Shown here piece by piece: positions 43,693-53,375 of a DNA stretch of 64,000 nt; the first letter of the stretch is position 1; each line of letters opens with the position of its first letter. The position numbers were made by a program, and so were the translations under genes. This stretch comes from Phlebopus portentosus (taxonomy: Eukaryota > Basidiomycota > Agaricomycetes > Boletales > Boletinellaceae), in the NCBI GenBank assembly GCA_037892935.1, contig JAYXKI010000001.1, positions 2,046,001 through 2,110,000 on the forward strand. The letters are read 5' to 3'. The notes below the pieces were generated by a model. It searched no databases. It saw only the letters and a list, made by a program, of their open reading frames with translations, and was not told the origin of the DNA.

Positions 43693-44715
43693 ATGTCAAA
43701 CAAAGACATCATGAAGTATCCCTTGTTTAAGGGAAACCCTTATGAGTCGCTTGAGAACTTCCAGAATCAAATGATCAGCCGGTTGAATGAAAAACATCCG
43801 AGCGACCCAGTCAAGAGGGTTAAAATCATTCTGGAATGTCTGCGAGGTCAAGCTCAGACTTGGGTTAATGGCAAATGGGCCGTGAACAGAAATCAATTAG
43901 TCTCCACCTACAAGCGGAATGCGAACAATGAGCTTGTTATGGACAAGAAGGGTGGATGGGACGACGAGGATGATCTATGGAACGAATTAGCGCTCAACCA
44001 TAACGGCATTTTTGGACTTCAAGAAGAAGCCGAGCGAAATATTAGGACGATTTATCAGGAACGGGCGCGGGTGAAGCAGTATAACAGGGCCTTCGACGAT
44101 ATTAGGATGAGGCTGCCAAAGCATTACGACCACCAGGCGCTGATTTATGAGTACAAGAGAGGACTCAATCAGACGATCCTAAAGGCCCTGCTTACAAATA
44201 CAGACCACCCAGGTTGGGACCTGAACCAATGGAAGGAGAACGCTAGCAATCTGGAGGCCAGTCTGATGGCTGCCAAGGTGATAGGCAGTAATAGGAAATA
44301 CACCCCTATGTTTAAAGATGGGCAGGCGGTATCGTACACGCCAGTGCCCCCAGAAGCTCGCCGTCCAGCTGAGTTTCTGGGTGAGCCAATGGACATCGAT
44401 ATGTCTAGGCGCTTTACTAGGGGGTCCCGAGGAGATGCCGGGATATGCTGGGCATGCGGCAAGACAGGTCACTTCGCACGGGACTGCAACAACGTAGGGC
44501 GAGATACACAGGGAAGCCGTGGACACCGAACCAACTACAAGAGACGGGTGCAGAAGAGACGATCTGGCAAGACTGGCCGCTTCCTAAAACGCCGGGAAGT
44601 TGGGATTAGCAGCGATTCTGAGATGGAAGAACTACTGGACAAGAGAACGAAGTTACCAAGGCGTAAGGAACGGGCTTCGTATTCCCTCGAGGAGGATTCC
44701 GAGGAGGATTTTTGA
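43693..44715 (+). CDS. gag: Gag of element C
   Basis: 340 codons from ATG 43,693. The capsid-like region (P-L-F-K-G-N-P-Y, L-R-G-Q-A-Q-T-W-V) spans the first 200 residues. A CCHC knuckle (C-W-A-C-G-K-T-G-H-F-A-R-D-C) lies at about residue 250, with basic flanks and a terminal acidic run (S-E-E-D-F). TGA at 44,713 overlaps the pol frame, which lies at -1. Gag packages the RNA and assembles the intracellular particle. It is intact here. Confidence 0.93.
   Translation: MSNKDIMKYPLFKGNPYESLENFQNQMISRLNEKHPSDPVKRVKIILECLRGQAQTWVNGKWAVNRNQLVSTYKRNANNELVMDKKGGWDDEDDLWNELALNHNGIFGLQEEAERNIRTIYQERARVKQYNRAFDDIRMRLPKHYDHQALIYEYKRGLNQTILKALLTNTDHPGWDLNQWKENASNLEASLMAAKVIGSNRKYTPMFKDGQAVSYTPVPPEARRPAEFLGEPMDIDMSRRFTRGSRGDAGICWACGKTGHFARDCNNVGRDTQGSRGHRTNYKRRVQKRRSGKTGRFLKRREVGISSDSEMEELLDKRTKLPRRKERASYSLEEDSEEDF
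44700..44715 (+). other. Gag-pol -1 frameshift region of element C
   Basis: The Gag frame reads GAG GAT TTT TGA. A single-tRNA slip of the TTT codon one base back, over a run of five T, gives TTT then TTG AAG in the pol frame. The heptamer is not the canonical X XXY YYZ type; the stop codon itself may promote slippage. The same sequence is present in copy A near 378. Confidence 0.55.
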
Positions 44716-47700
44716 AGGGCCGCCAGTCGACATCGGACACTGGCAAGGGCTCGAAGGACACACAAGAGATAAAGCGCCGATGGACTATTGCTAGACCAAA
44801 TTCCAACCATCCTACTATACCCATTGACGTCATTCAGGGACAGAAAAAGGTTAATCTCTCGGCTATGATTGACTCCGGATCTGCGATCACTACTATTAGT
44901 CCCACGGTTGTACAGAGCCTAGGATTGAGAACAGTGCCTGCAGAAGGTAATTATACCATCCGGAATGCCGATGGATCGATTAATCATGGTGGATGGACTC
45001 GGAACGTCAGAGCAATAGTGGACACAGGGATTACAAGAGGTTTAATGGACATCGCAGTGGTGGATACACATGAAGACAAGTTCCTCATAGGAAATGATTG
45101 GCTTGAACAGCATAAGCCAACCATCGACTGGACAAAGGGGATTCTTCGCAAAGGCGGGAAGGAAATTGCTTTTAATGGGACGGCACGATTGCGTTCCATA
45201 CAGCTAATCCTAGCCCCAAGGAAGCTCCGAAAACGCAGAAGATGGCGAAGAATTCCAGACTACATTCCACCCGAGTGGGATGCCGATGATGAAAAGGAAG
45301 AAGCTTGGGAAACTAGGGTCTACTACCACAGCGACATCGAAACAGGACAAGAAACCGAGAAGGAAGACATAGAAGAAGAACCTACGATCGTACCACCAGA
45401 TAAAGGAAAAGAAAGGGAACCGACAAAACCGCTTGTCATGTTCGACGAAGTCATGCACAAACCACCGGAGCTTTCCTTCATCAAACAGGAAGGAAGCTGG
45501 AAATTCTTCTGGTTTGGGGACAAGTGCCAAATCACTAAGGACGAACAGACTTGGCATGACTTCGACAGTCTTGAAGATGCGGATAACACGGTTTATCGCA
45601 CCATGGTCAGAGACATGGACAGGGGTGCAAGTAAAGATGAACTCTTCAACGAGTATGGCAGCATGTATGCGGCACGGCTCCAATTATTGGCGATACAGGA
45701 GAACGTCGGAATGGCAACGTCGCCAACGACTTCGGAAGCACAGACAAGAGTGCGAGAAGAAATACATGCGCAAATGACGGTCGATGCCGAGGGATCTGAT
45801 ACAACTAGAAGGAAGAAGCCTAGTGTGCCGCCGAAGGGAGGAAAGCCGGGGCACTATACAGCAGATCCGCTCAGGATACGACGACAGAAGAGTGGAGGAA
45901 GTGGTACAGACTCGAACCCTGTCATAAGGAGTATTAGGGTGGAGTGGACTCCTCCATCCGTGCACGAGGGCCATAATGACTCAACCCTGGCAGTGCAGAA
46001 GCAGTCGGTAAGCTTCACCACACGAAGCAGAGGTACAAGCAGGAGTACTTCGGGTCGGGAGCGCCGTAGAACTAAGGCTACGAAGCGTACTAGGTTCGGC
46101 CACCTAGCGAGATCTCCTCCTACGAGAGACCGAGGAGTGACTAGACATGAGACGCCGTTCAAGGGTAGGCTAGTGTCTAGGAAAGTGGTCCACCCCAAAG
46201 GGAGGGTAGTCCCACTCAATTGGCACAGGGCCGAAGTCAGTACGCCGCAATCATCAAGTAGGCTAGCTTCGGGAGCTCAAGTGCGCCCGCGAAGACCACG
46301 GTTTAAGAACCAAATGCAGGGCCCTGCTCCGACAGGGAAAACAAACGGTAAAGGTAACAGGTTCATTTTGAATTATGCCGCGATGGAGCAGGGGCTCTCG
46401 CAGGGGCAGAAGAAGCGCCGATGGCGCACGCCTGTTGACTCGGTTATGCAGCCGCCCAAAGTGGAAGGAAAAGTGCTAGAGAGAAGAGCTGGATCTGAGA
46501 CGGAGTTCAAGGGTATCCTAGGATCGCACAAGCCCGCTACCTCAATGGAAGCGGAGGACGCCTCTCGAAGAGGAAGGCCACCCAAGCCTCCTCACTGGAT
46601 CCGCCACCTAGAGCATCGACAAGTCGCATCTCGGAGAGAACGCCTTCTCAAGTATAACAGCATAGCTCAAAAATATGCGCAGGAGAAAGCTCTCGATGAA
46701 AGGATGGCCGACTCTGCTGGTGACAAATCGCTCGAAGAAATTCTTCCAAAACAAATATGGGAGTTCAGGGATAGGTTCGACAAGGACGCCGCCAAACGGC
46801 TGCCGAAGTCGGGACAATGGGACATGAAGATCGAGCTCCTACCAGGAGCAGAACTCCCGAAACCTGGACCGGTATATCCACTCGCTCCTGCTGAAAAGCG
46901 AGCGGTAGAAGAATGGATTCGCGAGGACCTGAAGAAGGGATGGATTCGTGTTGTAGGAAACCGAGTACCAGCTGAAGAAAAGGCGAACACTTGCGCACCA
47001 GTATTTGTCATAGCCAAAAAGACAATAGGGAAGGATGGCAAACCGGAGTATAGGATTGTTATCGACTATAGAGGACTGAATGCGGTGGTCATTCCAGACC
47101 ACCAACCGATGCCTCTATTACATATGCTCCCGGACGACCTTGCACATGCCAAATGGTTCTCTACACTGGATTTGCGAAGCGGGTATAACAACATCAGAAT
47201 ACACCCTGGGCATGAGAAGTATGCCGCCTTCAGGACTCACATGGGAGTATACCAGCCGATGGTAATGCAGTTCGGATTAATGAATGCACCTGCGGTATTC
47301 CAACGTGCAATGAACGAGCTCTTTCAGGACATGATTGGGCAGGGCATACTCATTTATCTGGATGATATTATAGTTTATGCGGAAACGGAACAGGAACATT
47401 GGGACCTGCTAGCAGAGGTATTGCGCAGGTTAAGAGAAGCAGACTTCTTCTGCAAGCCAGAGAAGTGCTACTTCGGAAAGAAGGAACTCGACTATCTAGG
47501 ATTTGTGGTTAACCAGTCAGGCATGCAGATGGATCCCTACAAGGTAAAGGCGGTTCAAGAATGGCCAGATTTGTCAAGCAAGCGAGACATTCGAAAATTT
47601 ATCGGTTTTGCAAACTTCTACCGAAAATTTATTGAGGGCTTCGCCAAGATCGCTAGGCCACTAACAGAACTTATGTCAGGCAAAAAGACATTTACCTGGG

Positions 47701-49193
47701 GAGAACGACAACAAGAGAGCTTTAGGAAACTTAAAGAAGCTTTTACCACTGCACCAATGCTAGTACGACCGGATCACGAAAAGCAATTTGTGCTGGAAAC
47801 CGACGCGTCAAACTTTGCGATGGGAGCCGTGCTCTCGCAGCTCGGGGACGATGAAATTTTGCACCCCATTGGATATTGGTCGAACACCTATAGAGATGCC
47901 GAGAATAACTATCCAGTAATGGACAAGGAATTACTAGCGATTGTCAAGGCCTTAAGCAACTGGAGGCACCACTTGGAAGGAGCTAAACATGAGATTCGAG
48001 TGGTCAGCGATCAAGCTAACCTTCGATATTTTATGGGAGCTAGGAAGCTAAGTGGCCGCCAAGCAAGATGGGCGACATTTCTCAGCAGATTTCGATTTCG
48101 AATCGAGTATCGACCTGGAACCAAGAATTCACGAGCAGACGCATTATCAAGAAGGCCAGACTACGAACAAGGCCAAGAAGACCAGCCAGAACAAGTCCTA
48201 CTTCCTTCGCAATTGTTCAGAACATCGGACCTGCCCATGCGCACAGTACGGGTATTTGAGCTTACAGGGGGTCCAGAACTGGGAGAGAAGATTCGAGACG
48301 CCTATGAACGATCCAAAGAGCCAGCAATCGGAACGTTCGAAGAAGGATATTGGTGGAAGGATGATAAATTGGTTATCCCACCAGATGAAGAAGTTAAGAA
48401 AGAAATTGTACGACAGTGCCATGACGCACCGGCGTCAGGACACCCGGGGTTACAGAAGACTATAGACAAACTGGAAAGAAGAGTTTGGTGGCCGAAGATG
48501 AGGGAATGGGTCGAAGAATATGTGCGCACATGCGACGTGTGCCAGAGGACGAAAGCGCGACGAGGAAAGACGCAACCACCGCTGCAACCATTGCAGATAG
48601 CGACAAAGCCCTACGACGAGATTACTATGGACTATGTCACCGGACTTCCAACGACGAGCAAAGGAAACAATGCGATACTAGTGGTGGTAGACAGGTTCTC
48701 TAAAATGGGAACTTTTATACCTACTACAGTAAATGCAAACTCGAAGACCACTGCGGACTTGATGATCAATCATGTCTACAGCAAGGTCGGAACTCCGAAG
48801 ACAGTAATCAGCGACAGGGGACCTCAATTCGCTAGCCGGTTTACAGAACAGGTGAACCAGGCCCTCGGGATTGAAACGAAGCTTAGCACGGCGTATCATC
48901 CACAAACAGACGGTCAAACAGAGCGAGTAAATCAAGAAATGGAACAGCTGCTACGTTGCTATTCCAGCTTGCAGCAAGACGATTGGGACGAACATCTACC
49001 TATGGCAGAATTCGCCTATAATAGTCGCTCTCACTCTAGTACAGCTTCCGATCCGAGGAACACAGGACTATGTGGCTATGCGAAAGAAGAATCAAGAAGA
49101 AGCAACAAAGGCACTGGAGAAGGCACGAGACGCGATGAAGAGATTCGCAGACAGACACCGAGGCCCGATGCCGTCATTCGAAGTTGGCGATAA
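44712..49193 (+). CDS. pol: Pol of element C (protease, RT, RNase H, integrase core), frameshifted near its end
   Basis: Protease active site I-D-S-G-S-A (about residue 52) and F-L-I-G-N-D-W-L. A long basic, low-complexity linker spans residues 200-650. RT carries Y-L-D-D (about residue 884). RNase H has L-E-T-D-A-S, D-K-E-L-L-A and V-S-D-Q-A-N. The integrase has an HHCC finger (C-H-D-A-P-A-S-G-H-P-G, C-D-V-C) and a D,D,E core (T-M-D-Y, I-S-D-R-G, Q-T-D-G-Q-T-E-R). All catalytic residues seem intact. After S-H-S-S-T (about 49,041) a 53-bp deletion relative to copy A shifts the frame, so the last 50 residues are out-of-frame and the chromodomain is lost. Confidence 0.93.
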   Translation: MKGRQSTSDTGKGSKDTQEIKRRWTIARPNSNHPTIPIDVIQGQKKVNLSAMIDSGSAITTISPTVVQSLGLRTVPAEGNYTIRNADGSINHGGWTRNVRAIVDTGITRGLMDIAVVDTHEDKFLIGNDWLEQHKPTIDWTKGILRKGGKEIAFNGTARLRSIQLILAPRKLRKRRRWRRIPDYIPPEWDADDEKEEAWETRVYYHSDIETGQETEKEDIEEEPTIVPPDKGKEREPTKPLVMFDEVMHKPPELSFIKQEGSWKFFWFGDKCQITKDEQTWHDFDSLEDADNTVYRTMVRDMDRGASKDELFNEYGSMYAARLQLLAIQENVGMATSPTTSEAQTRVREEIHAQMTVDAEGSDTTRRKKPSVPPKGGKPGHYTADPLRIRRQKSGGSGTDSNPVIRSIRVEWTPPSVHEGHNDSTLAVQKQSVSFTTRSRGTSRSTSGRERRRTKATKRTRFGHLARSPPTRDRGVTRHETPFKGRLVSRKVVHPKGRVVPLNWHRAEVSTPQSSSRLASGAQVRPRRPRFKNQMQGPAPTGKTNGKGNRFILNYAAMEQGLSQGQKKRRWRTPVDSVMQPPKVEGKVLERRAGSETEFKGILGSHKPATSMEAEDASRRGRPPKPPHWIRHLEHRQVASRRERLLKYNSIAQKYAQEKALDERMADSAGDKSLEEILPKQIWEFRDRFDKDAAKRLPKSGQWDMKIELLPGAELPKPGPVYPLAPAEKRAVEEWIREDLKKGWIRVVGNRVPAEEKANTCAPVFVIAKKTIGKDGKPEYRIVIDYRGLNAVVIPDHQPMPLLHMLPDDLAHAKWFSTLDLRSGYNNIRIHPGHEKYAAFRTHMGVYQPMVMQFGLMNAPAVFQRAMNELFQDMIGQGILIYLDDIIVYAETEQEHWDLLAEVLRRLREADFFCKPEKCYFGKKELDYLGFVVNQSGMQMDPYKVKAVQEWPDLSSKRDIRKFIGFANFYRKFIEGFAKIARPLTELMSGKKTFTWGERQQESFRKLKEAFTTAPMLVRPDHEKQFVLETDASNFAMGAVLSQLGDDEILHPIGYWSNTYRDAENNYPVMDKELLAIVKALSNWRHHLEGAKHEIRVVSDQANLRYFMGARKLSGRQARWATFLSRFRFRIEYRPGTKNSRADALSRRPDYEQGQEDQPEQVLLPSQLFRTSDLPMRTVRVFELTGGPELGEKIRDAYERSKEPAIGTFEEGYWWKDDKLVIPPDEEVKKEIVRQCHDAPASGHPGLQKTIDKLERRVWWPKMREWVEEYVRTCDVCQRTKARRGKTQPPLQPLQIATKPYDEITMDYVTGLPTTSKGNNAILVVVDRFSKMGTFIPTTVNANSKTTADLMINHVYSKVGTPKTVISDRGPQFASRFTEQVNQALGIETKLSTAYHPQTDGQTERVNQEMEQLLRCYSSLQQDDWDEHLPMAEFAYNSRSHSSTASDPRNTGLCGYAKEESRRSNKGTGEGTRRDEEIRRQTPRPDAVIRSWR

Positions 49194-49950
49194 AGTTATG
49201 TTAGATGGTCGGAATCTAACCTTGCTAGTTCCCACTAGGAAGCTAGGGGATAGAAATCTAGGACCTTATCAAGTCATCGCGAAGCATGGGCTAGTCAACT
49301 ACGAGTTGGATCTTCCGAAGGAATTAAGGATCCACCCGGTGTTCTATGCAGGACTGTTGATTCCCTATCGAGAAAGAAAAGATCCGGCACAGAGAACAAG
49401 ACCACCGCCAGAAGTTATCGCTGGAGAAACCGAGTATGAGGTTGAAGCGATCCGGGACATGAGGAAAAGGCACGGAAAATGGGAATATCAGGTTAAATGG
49501 CTCGGCTACCCGGAGGAAGAAAATACCTGGGAACCTGTAGAAGGGCTGCGCAATGCCCCAGAGAAATTGCGGGAGTATCACGAGAGGAATCGTTGGCCGG
49601 ACACGATAGATCTTCCCTCTAGAAAGAAGATCGCAGATATTATAGACTCTACGCAGAGAGTAATTGACATCAAAAAGGAGGATGACGAGTTCCCGAGGAC
49701 GGCACTAGGAGAGTCCGTAGCTCAGAGGGTAATTAGGAGAAGAAGATACCAGAGCAAGACAGGTATCAAGCAGCGAGATTTCGGTTATCCGGAATGGCAC
49801 AAGCGTCATTGGAGAGCCGCGAAAAGGCCATTCACTCGAAACAAAGCGCTGCCGGTTCGCAGATGGGATCTGCCAGAAGAAAAAGGGAATCCTTCATACA
49901 AGGATTGGTTTTGGGCTGACTCCTCGGATAGTGAGTGCAGCGAGGCTTAG
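49072..49950 (+). CDS. Detached integrase C-terminus and chromodomain of element C
   Basis: This is the downstream part of Pol after the 53-bp deletion, in the original pol frame class but no longer joined to it. It contains the integrase C-terminal barrel (V-G-D-K-V-M-L-D-G-R, L-G-P-Y) and a chromodomain at about residues 125-178 (Y-E-V-E-A-I-R-D-M-R ... V-K-W-L-G-Y ... E-N-T-W-E-P). Chromodomains of this group steer integration to methylated-histone chromatin. A basic tail follows. There is no gag-pol route to translate it in this copy. Confidence 0.88.
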   Translation: MAMRKKNQEEATKALEKARDAMKRFADRHRGPMPSFEVGDKVMLDGRNLTLLVPTRKLGDRNLGPYQVIAKHGLVNYELDLPKELRIHPVFYAGLLIPYRERKDPAQRTRPPPEVIAGETEYEVEAIRDMRKRHGKWEYQVKWLGYPEEENTWEPVEGLRNAPEKLREYHERNRWPDTIDLPSRKKIADIIDSTQRVIDIKKEDDEFPRTALGESVAQRVIRRRRYQSKTGIKQRDFGYPEWHKRHWRAAKRPFTRNKALPVRRWDLPEEKGNPSYKDWFWADSSDSECSEA

Positions 49951-50467
49951 GAAGGCCTATAATTGACCTGAACAAGTCGTTAAACTATTCCAAGCGTACT
50001 GGGACGTACCTTGTAAGTTGGGACCGACACTAATCGAGGTCATATTTGACCTGAACAAGTCATTAAACTATTCCTAGCATGTTCGGAAGCATCTAGTATG
50101 TTGGAAGCCGACACTCAGCGAGGCTTTGCATTATTGAGCAAGTGTCACGTGACCGCCGCCTTTCTCTGAGAACAGGTTGAGCGTCAGTCACGTGATTGCC
50201 AGCCTCTCGTCTAAACAGGAAGTGTTTAAGTCACATGACTGCCGCACTTTTGTCCGAACGAGTTGTGCGTCGGGTCACATGATCAATAATGAGTGGAGGA
50301 CTCTGGATGTACAGTGCTACAGTTATTCCAGGCAAAAGGAATGAGACACTAGTACACAAGAAGGGTCTGGTCTAGGAAGCAACAATACGAAACAGCAAGA
50401 TTATGGCTACCACAATTAAGGGATCCACACTCTCCTTGCAGTCCGAAGTGGATCTTAAGGGGAGGAA
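49951..50467 (+). other. 3' noncoding region and polypurine tract of element C
   Basis: No ORF. It carries the motif AACAAGTCGTTAAACTATTCC-like twice, and the purine run AAGGGGAGGAA at 50,457-50,467 abuts the 3' LTR. Confidence 0.85.
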
Positions 50468-52073
50468 TGTTACGAAAATTGTGGATATACAATGCGGCGT
50501 GGTATCAGACACTTTACACACCGAATTATGCAGCCTAATCAAGAGCATTTCGAAAGGCTTCAAGAACAGAACAGTGGAGGCGATTCTCGCCCACTAAGAC
50601 AGCAAGGACCTGGGGAGGTCGCTGTGGATGATATTCAAGAGGAACCCGATCAACGATATTACGAAGACGAACGCGATGAAAGGGAGGATCCATACGATTT
50701 ACAGCAAGGACTAGCTGGAATGCATATTGGACATACTCCTCCACCCGAGCGAAGCTACGTGGACATGGAAGAACGGAACATCGCAAGATACGTGGAACTC
50801 CTGCAGAAGAGACGATATCGACATAGTGCAACCAGACGCTTTGTTCATGAAAGCCTGGTTTGTGCAAACTGCTATTTGGCATACCAAAGGAGTTGGGTTC
50901 TTTCGGAGTGGCTCCTCAAGAACTTCGTGGAGCGCTTAGTAACTAGGGAAGGGGCCGATGTCAAGATTCGGCATAAACCCGGACCCTCAGAACGAACGTT
51001 TGACCAACCATTGCCGAACCGCGGAATGAGCGCATACGATCACGAGGTATCTGTATGGCTCGGCGACAGGGATATCTATGCACTGAAGGTTGGCGTGAGA
51101 GCTTGGATCAATCAGCATCGTCACCAGACCTTGTGTCGAAACACGGCGGTGGAAGTCGATTGGCCAATCTATTACAGGGCACCATCGGACGTCGAAAGTC
51201 TTATCGAAGAAGCAACAGATCGAATGCTAGAAGCATGGGAACGATCGGAAGAAGGGGTTATTACAGTCGACGAATGGCGCGGGACGAATCACCTGGGAAG
51301 AAGATACAGGTTAACGTCGGGTACCGGACTACAATTCACCGACATCGATATCGCGGCAAGGCACAGAAGGGTGTCGGCTAAATTTACACAGCCGCCAAGG
51401 TTAATCTCCGATGATCGGCAGGGGTTGCCGATCCCAAATCCCGAGATAACGGTCAGCCCCATGATGGAAGATTAAACGGCAGAAGCTCGGCCGGAGTAAC
51501 GGAGCGCCGGCGAAGCGAGATCGCGGCACATGAAAGAAGTCTCTCATGGGAAGATTGGCGTTAAGGATTAACATGTGATAGGAACGGAGATCGATAGAAG
51601 CCTGGGGAAGGCTTCTTCGGAACGGAAGGAAGTTAGGGCCTGCCTAATAGGGAAGGAAGTAGTCGGTGGTGCAACCAGGAGTTTCGGTAGCACCACCAGA
51701 GTTGTCAGTGGTACTACAGACTCAAGAGAGTAGTAGTGACACCAGCTGAAACACATTGTCCTAACCAATAGCGAGGCATGGTCGGTAGTATTTGGTAGTC
51801 GGTAGTATTCAGTAGAAACTTTATTTAAAGCGCCAGCTGAGCGGGGTGTTGTCCCTCAGCAAAATTATTTTGTACTTTCAATCATAACTGTACCCCTTTG
51901 ATTGAACCTCTGCTCTACTGCTGGGTTAAGCTTGAGCCTATAGCTCGCTTCTTAGTAGTACATCTAACCTTCGCTACTCTACTCTCCAATCATACATTGT
52001 CAGAAGGAGGAAGCAGGGACTTGTTCCGGTACGCTCGGACTGACCACCTCGTCCGAAAACACTGGTCCTAACA
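50468..52073 (+). repeat. 3' LTR of element C
   Basis: Same length and, wherever compared, same sequence as the 5' LTR. TATA-like box at 51,820-51,830. Confidence 0.95.
50492..51475 (+). CDS. LTR-embedded ORF, 3' LTR copy (downstream of pol)
   Basis: 327 codons from ATG 50,492, which lies 24 bp inside the LTR. The product is hydrophilic, with an acidic N-terminal third (D-E-R-D-E-R-E-D), a central Cys/Trp/Leu-rich segment (C-A-N-C-Y-L-A-Y-Q-R-S-W-V-L) and a mixed charged C-terminus. No known domain was recognised. From this LTR it lies at the 3' end of the element RNA, after pol, as a third gene in U3. Copy A has a homologue whose codon differences are mainly synonymous, which favours a real protein. 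Function unknown. Confidence 0.68.
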   Translation: MRRGIRHFTHRIMQPNQEHFERLQEQNSGGDSRPLRQQGPGEVAVDDIQEEPDQRYYEDERDEREDPYDLQQGLAGMHIGHTPPPERSYVDMEERNIARYVELLQKRRYRHSATRRFVHESLVCANCYLAYQRSWVLSEWLLKNFVERLVTREGADVKIRHKPGPSERTFDQPLPNRGMSAYDHEVSVWLGDRDIYALKVGVRAWINQHRHQTLCRNTAVEVDWPIYYRAPSDVESLIEEATDRMLEAWERSEEGVITVDEWRGTNHLGRRYRLTSGTGLQFTDIDIAARHRRVSAKFTQPPRLISDDRQGLPIPNPEITVSPMMED

Positions 52074-52078
52074 GCTCC
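52074..52078. other. Target site duplication of element C, right copy (GCTCC)
   Basis: Matches 39,403-39,407. Confidence 0.92.
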
Positions 52079-53375
52079 TCAAGCAAGTCACCTATCAGTG
52101 CTGCTACACGGCCTTTCTTTGCTGCTTTAAGAGCCTTTCTCATCGCAGTTTCCTTAACCTCCTCAGTGATCTTGTCAGAAAGCTGTTCAATACGACCTTT
52201 GTAAATGTCTTTGACATCTTTATCATCTCGGCCTGGAGTGATTGAGTAGTACTCGAGCACTATCTCTCTGGCAGTTCTTATAAATGCCCCTTTTATGGTA
52301 GTCGTCTCTCTACTGAGCTAAAGGCCAGCTGTCAATTGTAGCGATGCCATATATTGAAGTACTTACACAGTCTATCATTCGGTTAGTTGTTGGTATCTGC
52401 TCCTCCGAAAACTCTAGAAAGTAAACTCGGCTAAGCACTTTGGATGCAGATCCACTCCTATAAAAGCTACTCACCATTTTGGTTATTACTACCCAATTGC
52501 TGCCTTGCTTTACTCAGTACGCTGCGCTGAGTAGATGACTGTGTATGGTAGTCTGGGAAAAACTGGTAGGCAAGCGTATATAGTCTGAGCATGCCAGATG
52601 CAGTAATCATAAGTAGCTTCTCTGGACCCTCGAATTTGGACAGAAAGTGGTCATCCTTCGCTCGACCTGGCTCTGTCCTTTGTTAGTAACAGCTTGTAAT
52701 AGCTGGTAGACACTTACCTTGCTCAAGCCTTGACTTCCGCTTTCTCTGAGCTTTTCTACGCTGCTTGCCATCCTTTCCAGAGGGATCGTCACTTAGGTTG
52801 CCCTCGCTCTCCATAAAGACCTCTTGATTAGACTTTAGAAGTTTCTTAACACTTGTGTTTCGGCCCTTGTTTTGAACTGCCTCCCAGTCGCTATTGTCAG
52901 TAGAGTAGGCCTCTTCCGCACCCTTGCCCTTGTGGTAGCTTCCACTACCACCATCGCTCCCACCACCATCGTCACTCCCACACCCATCCTCACTGCTGCT
53001 GCTATCTTTGCTGGAGTTTTCACTGCTGTCCTTCTCAGCTTCATCTTGATCTTTAACCTCATCCTCGCTAGTCCTCTCGTCGTCTCTCTGCCCTCCACCA
53101 TCATCGTAAAAAGTAGCACTGTCCTGCCTGAAATCCTCTATCTGGCTATCGCTATGATTGCATAAGGAGGGCTGGGGCTCTAACCACCAATATCAGATAC
53201 ATCTTAGATAGATGGGCTATAGGCTCACCGCTACATCCCTGTAAATTAGTCTGGAAACCCTCTCCCTGCTGCAGCACTACTTCTTCTATAGCAGTAGCCC
53301 TGCTGCCTTCTAAGGCAGTGGCATGCTCCTCCAGATACTCTGGAGAGGGAAGCTGTCCCCTTGAGCGAGTTGTTC
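52074..53375 (-). pseudogene. Multi-exon gene interrupted by element C (unknown nuclear-type protein)
   Basis: Exons deduced on the - strand: about 53,375-53,229, 53,179-52,718, 52,672-52,475, 52,413-52,367, and 52,317-52,074 continuing at 39,402. All have GT-AG junctions, compatible phases and introns of 45-61 nt. The product has a Ser/Asp/Glu-rich acidic region, then a basic run of K and R resembling a nuclear localisation signal, then a mixed helical region. A weak resemblance to fungal DUF6532-type sequences (R-E-T-T-T-I-K-G, A-R-E-I-V) is possible but not secure. The 5' end is uncertain; an upstream exon ending at 53,442 may belong to it. Element C cut off the last 18 residues. Confidence 0.65.

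Larger units (their letters stand above)
39408..52073 (+). mobile_element. Family 1 Ty3/gypsy chromovirus C, complete element
   Basis: 12,666 bp. It has two 1606-bp LTRs with the same coding content, a perfect 5-bp target duplication, a pre-gag ORF (about 41,151-43,495), gag (43,693-44,715), pol (44,712-49,950, broken by a 53-bp deletion at about 49,044), a 3' noncoding region, a polypurine tract and the LTR. It interrupts the last exon of a spliced gene. The lack of visible LTR divergence means a very recent insertion. Confidence 0.96.

Noticed and set aside
52835..53165. Met/Arg/Val-rich frames at 52,835-53,119 (-) and 52,872-53,165 (+)
   Set aside because: Shadows of the acidic exon of the interrupted gene, which has proper splice sites in another frame.
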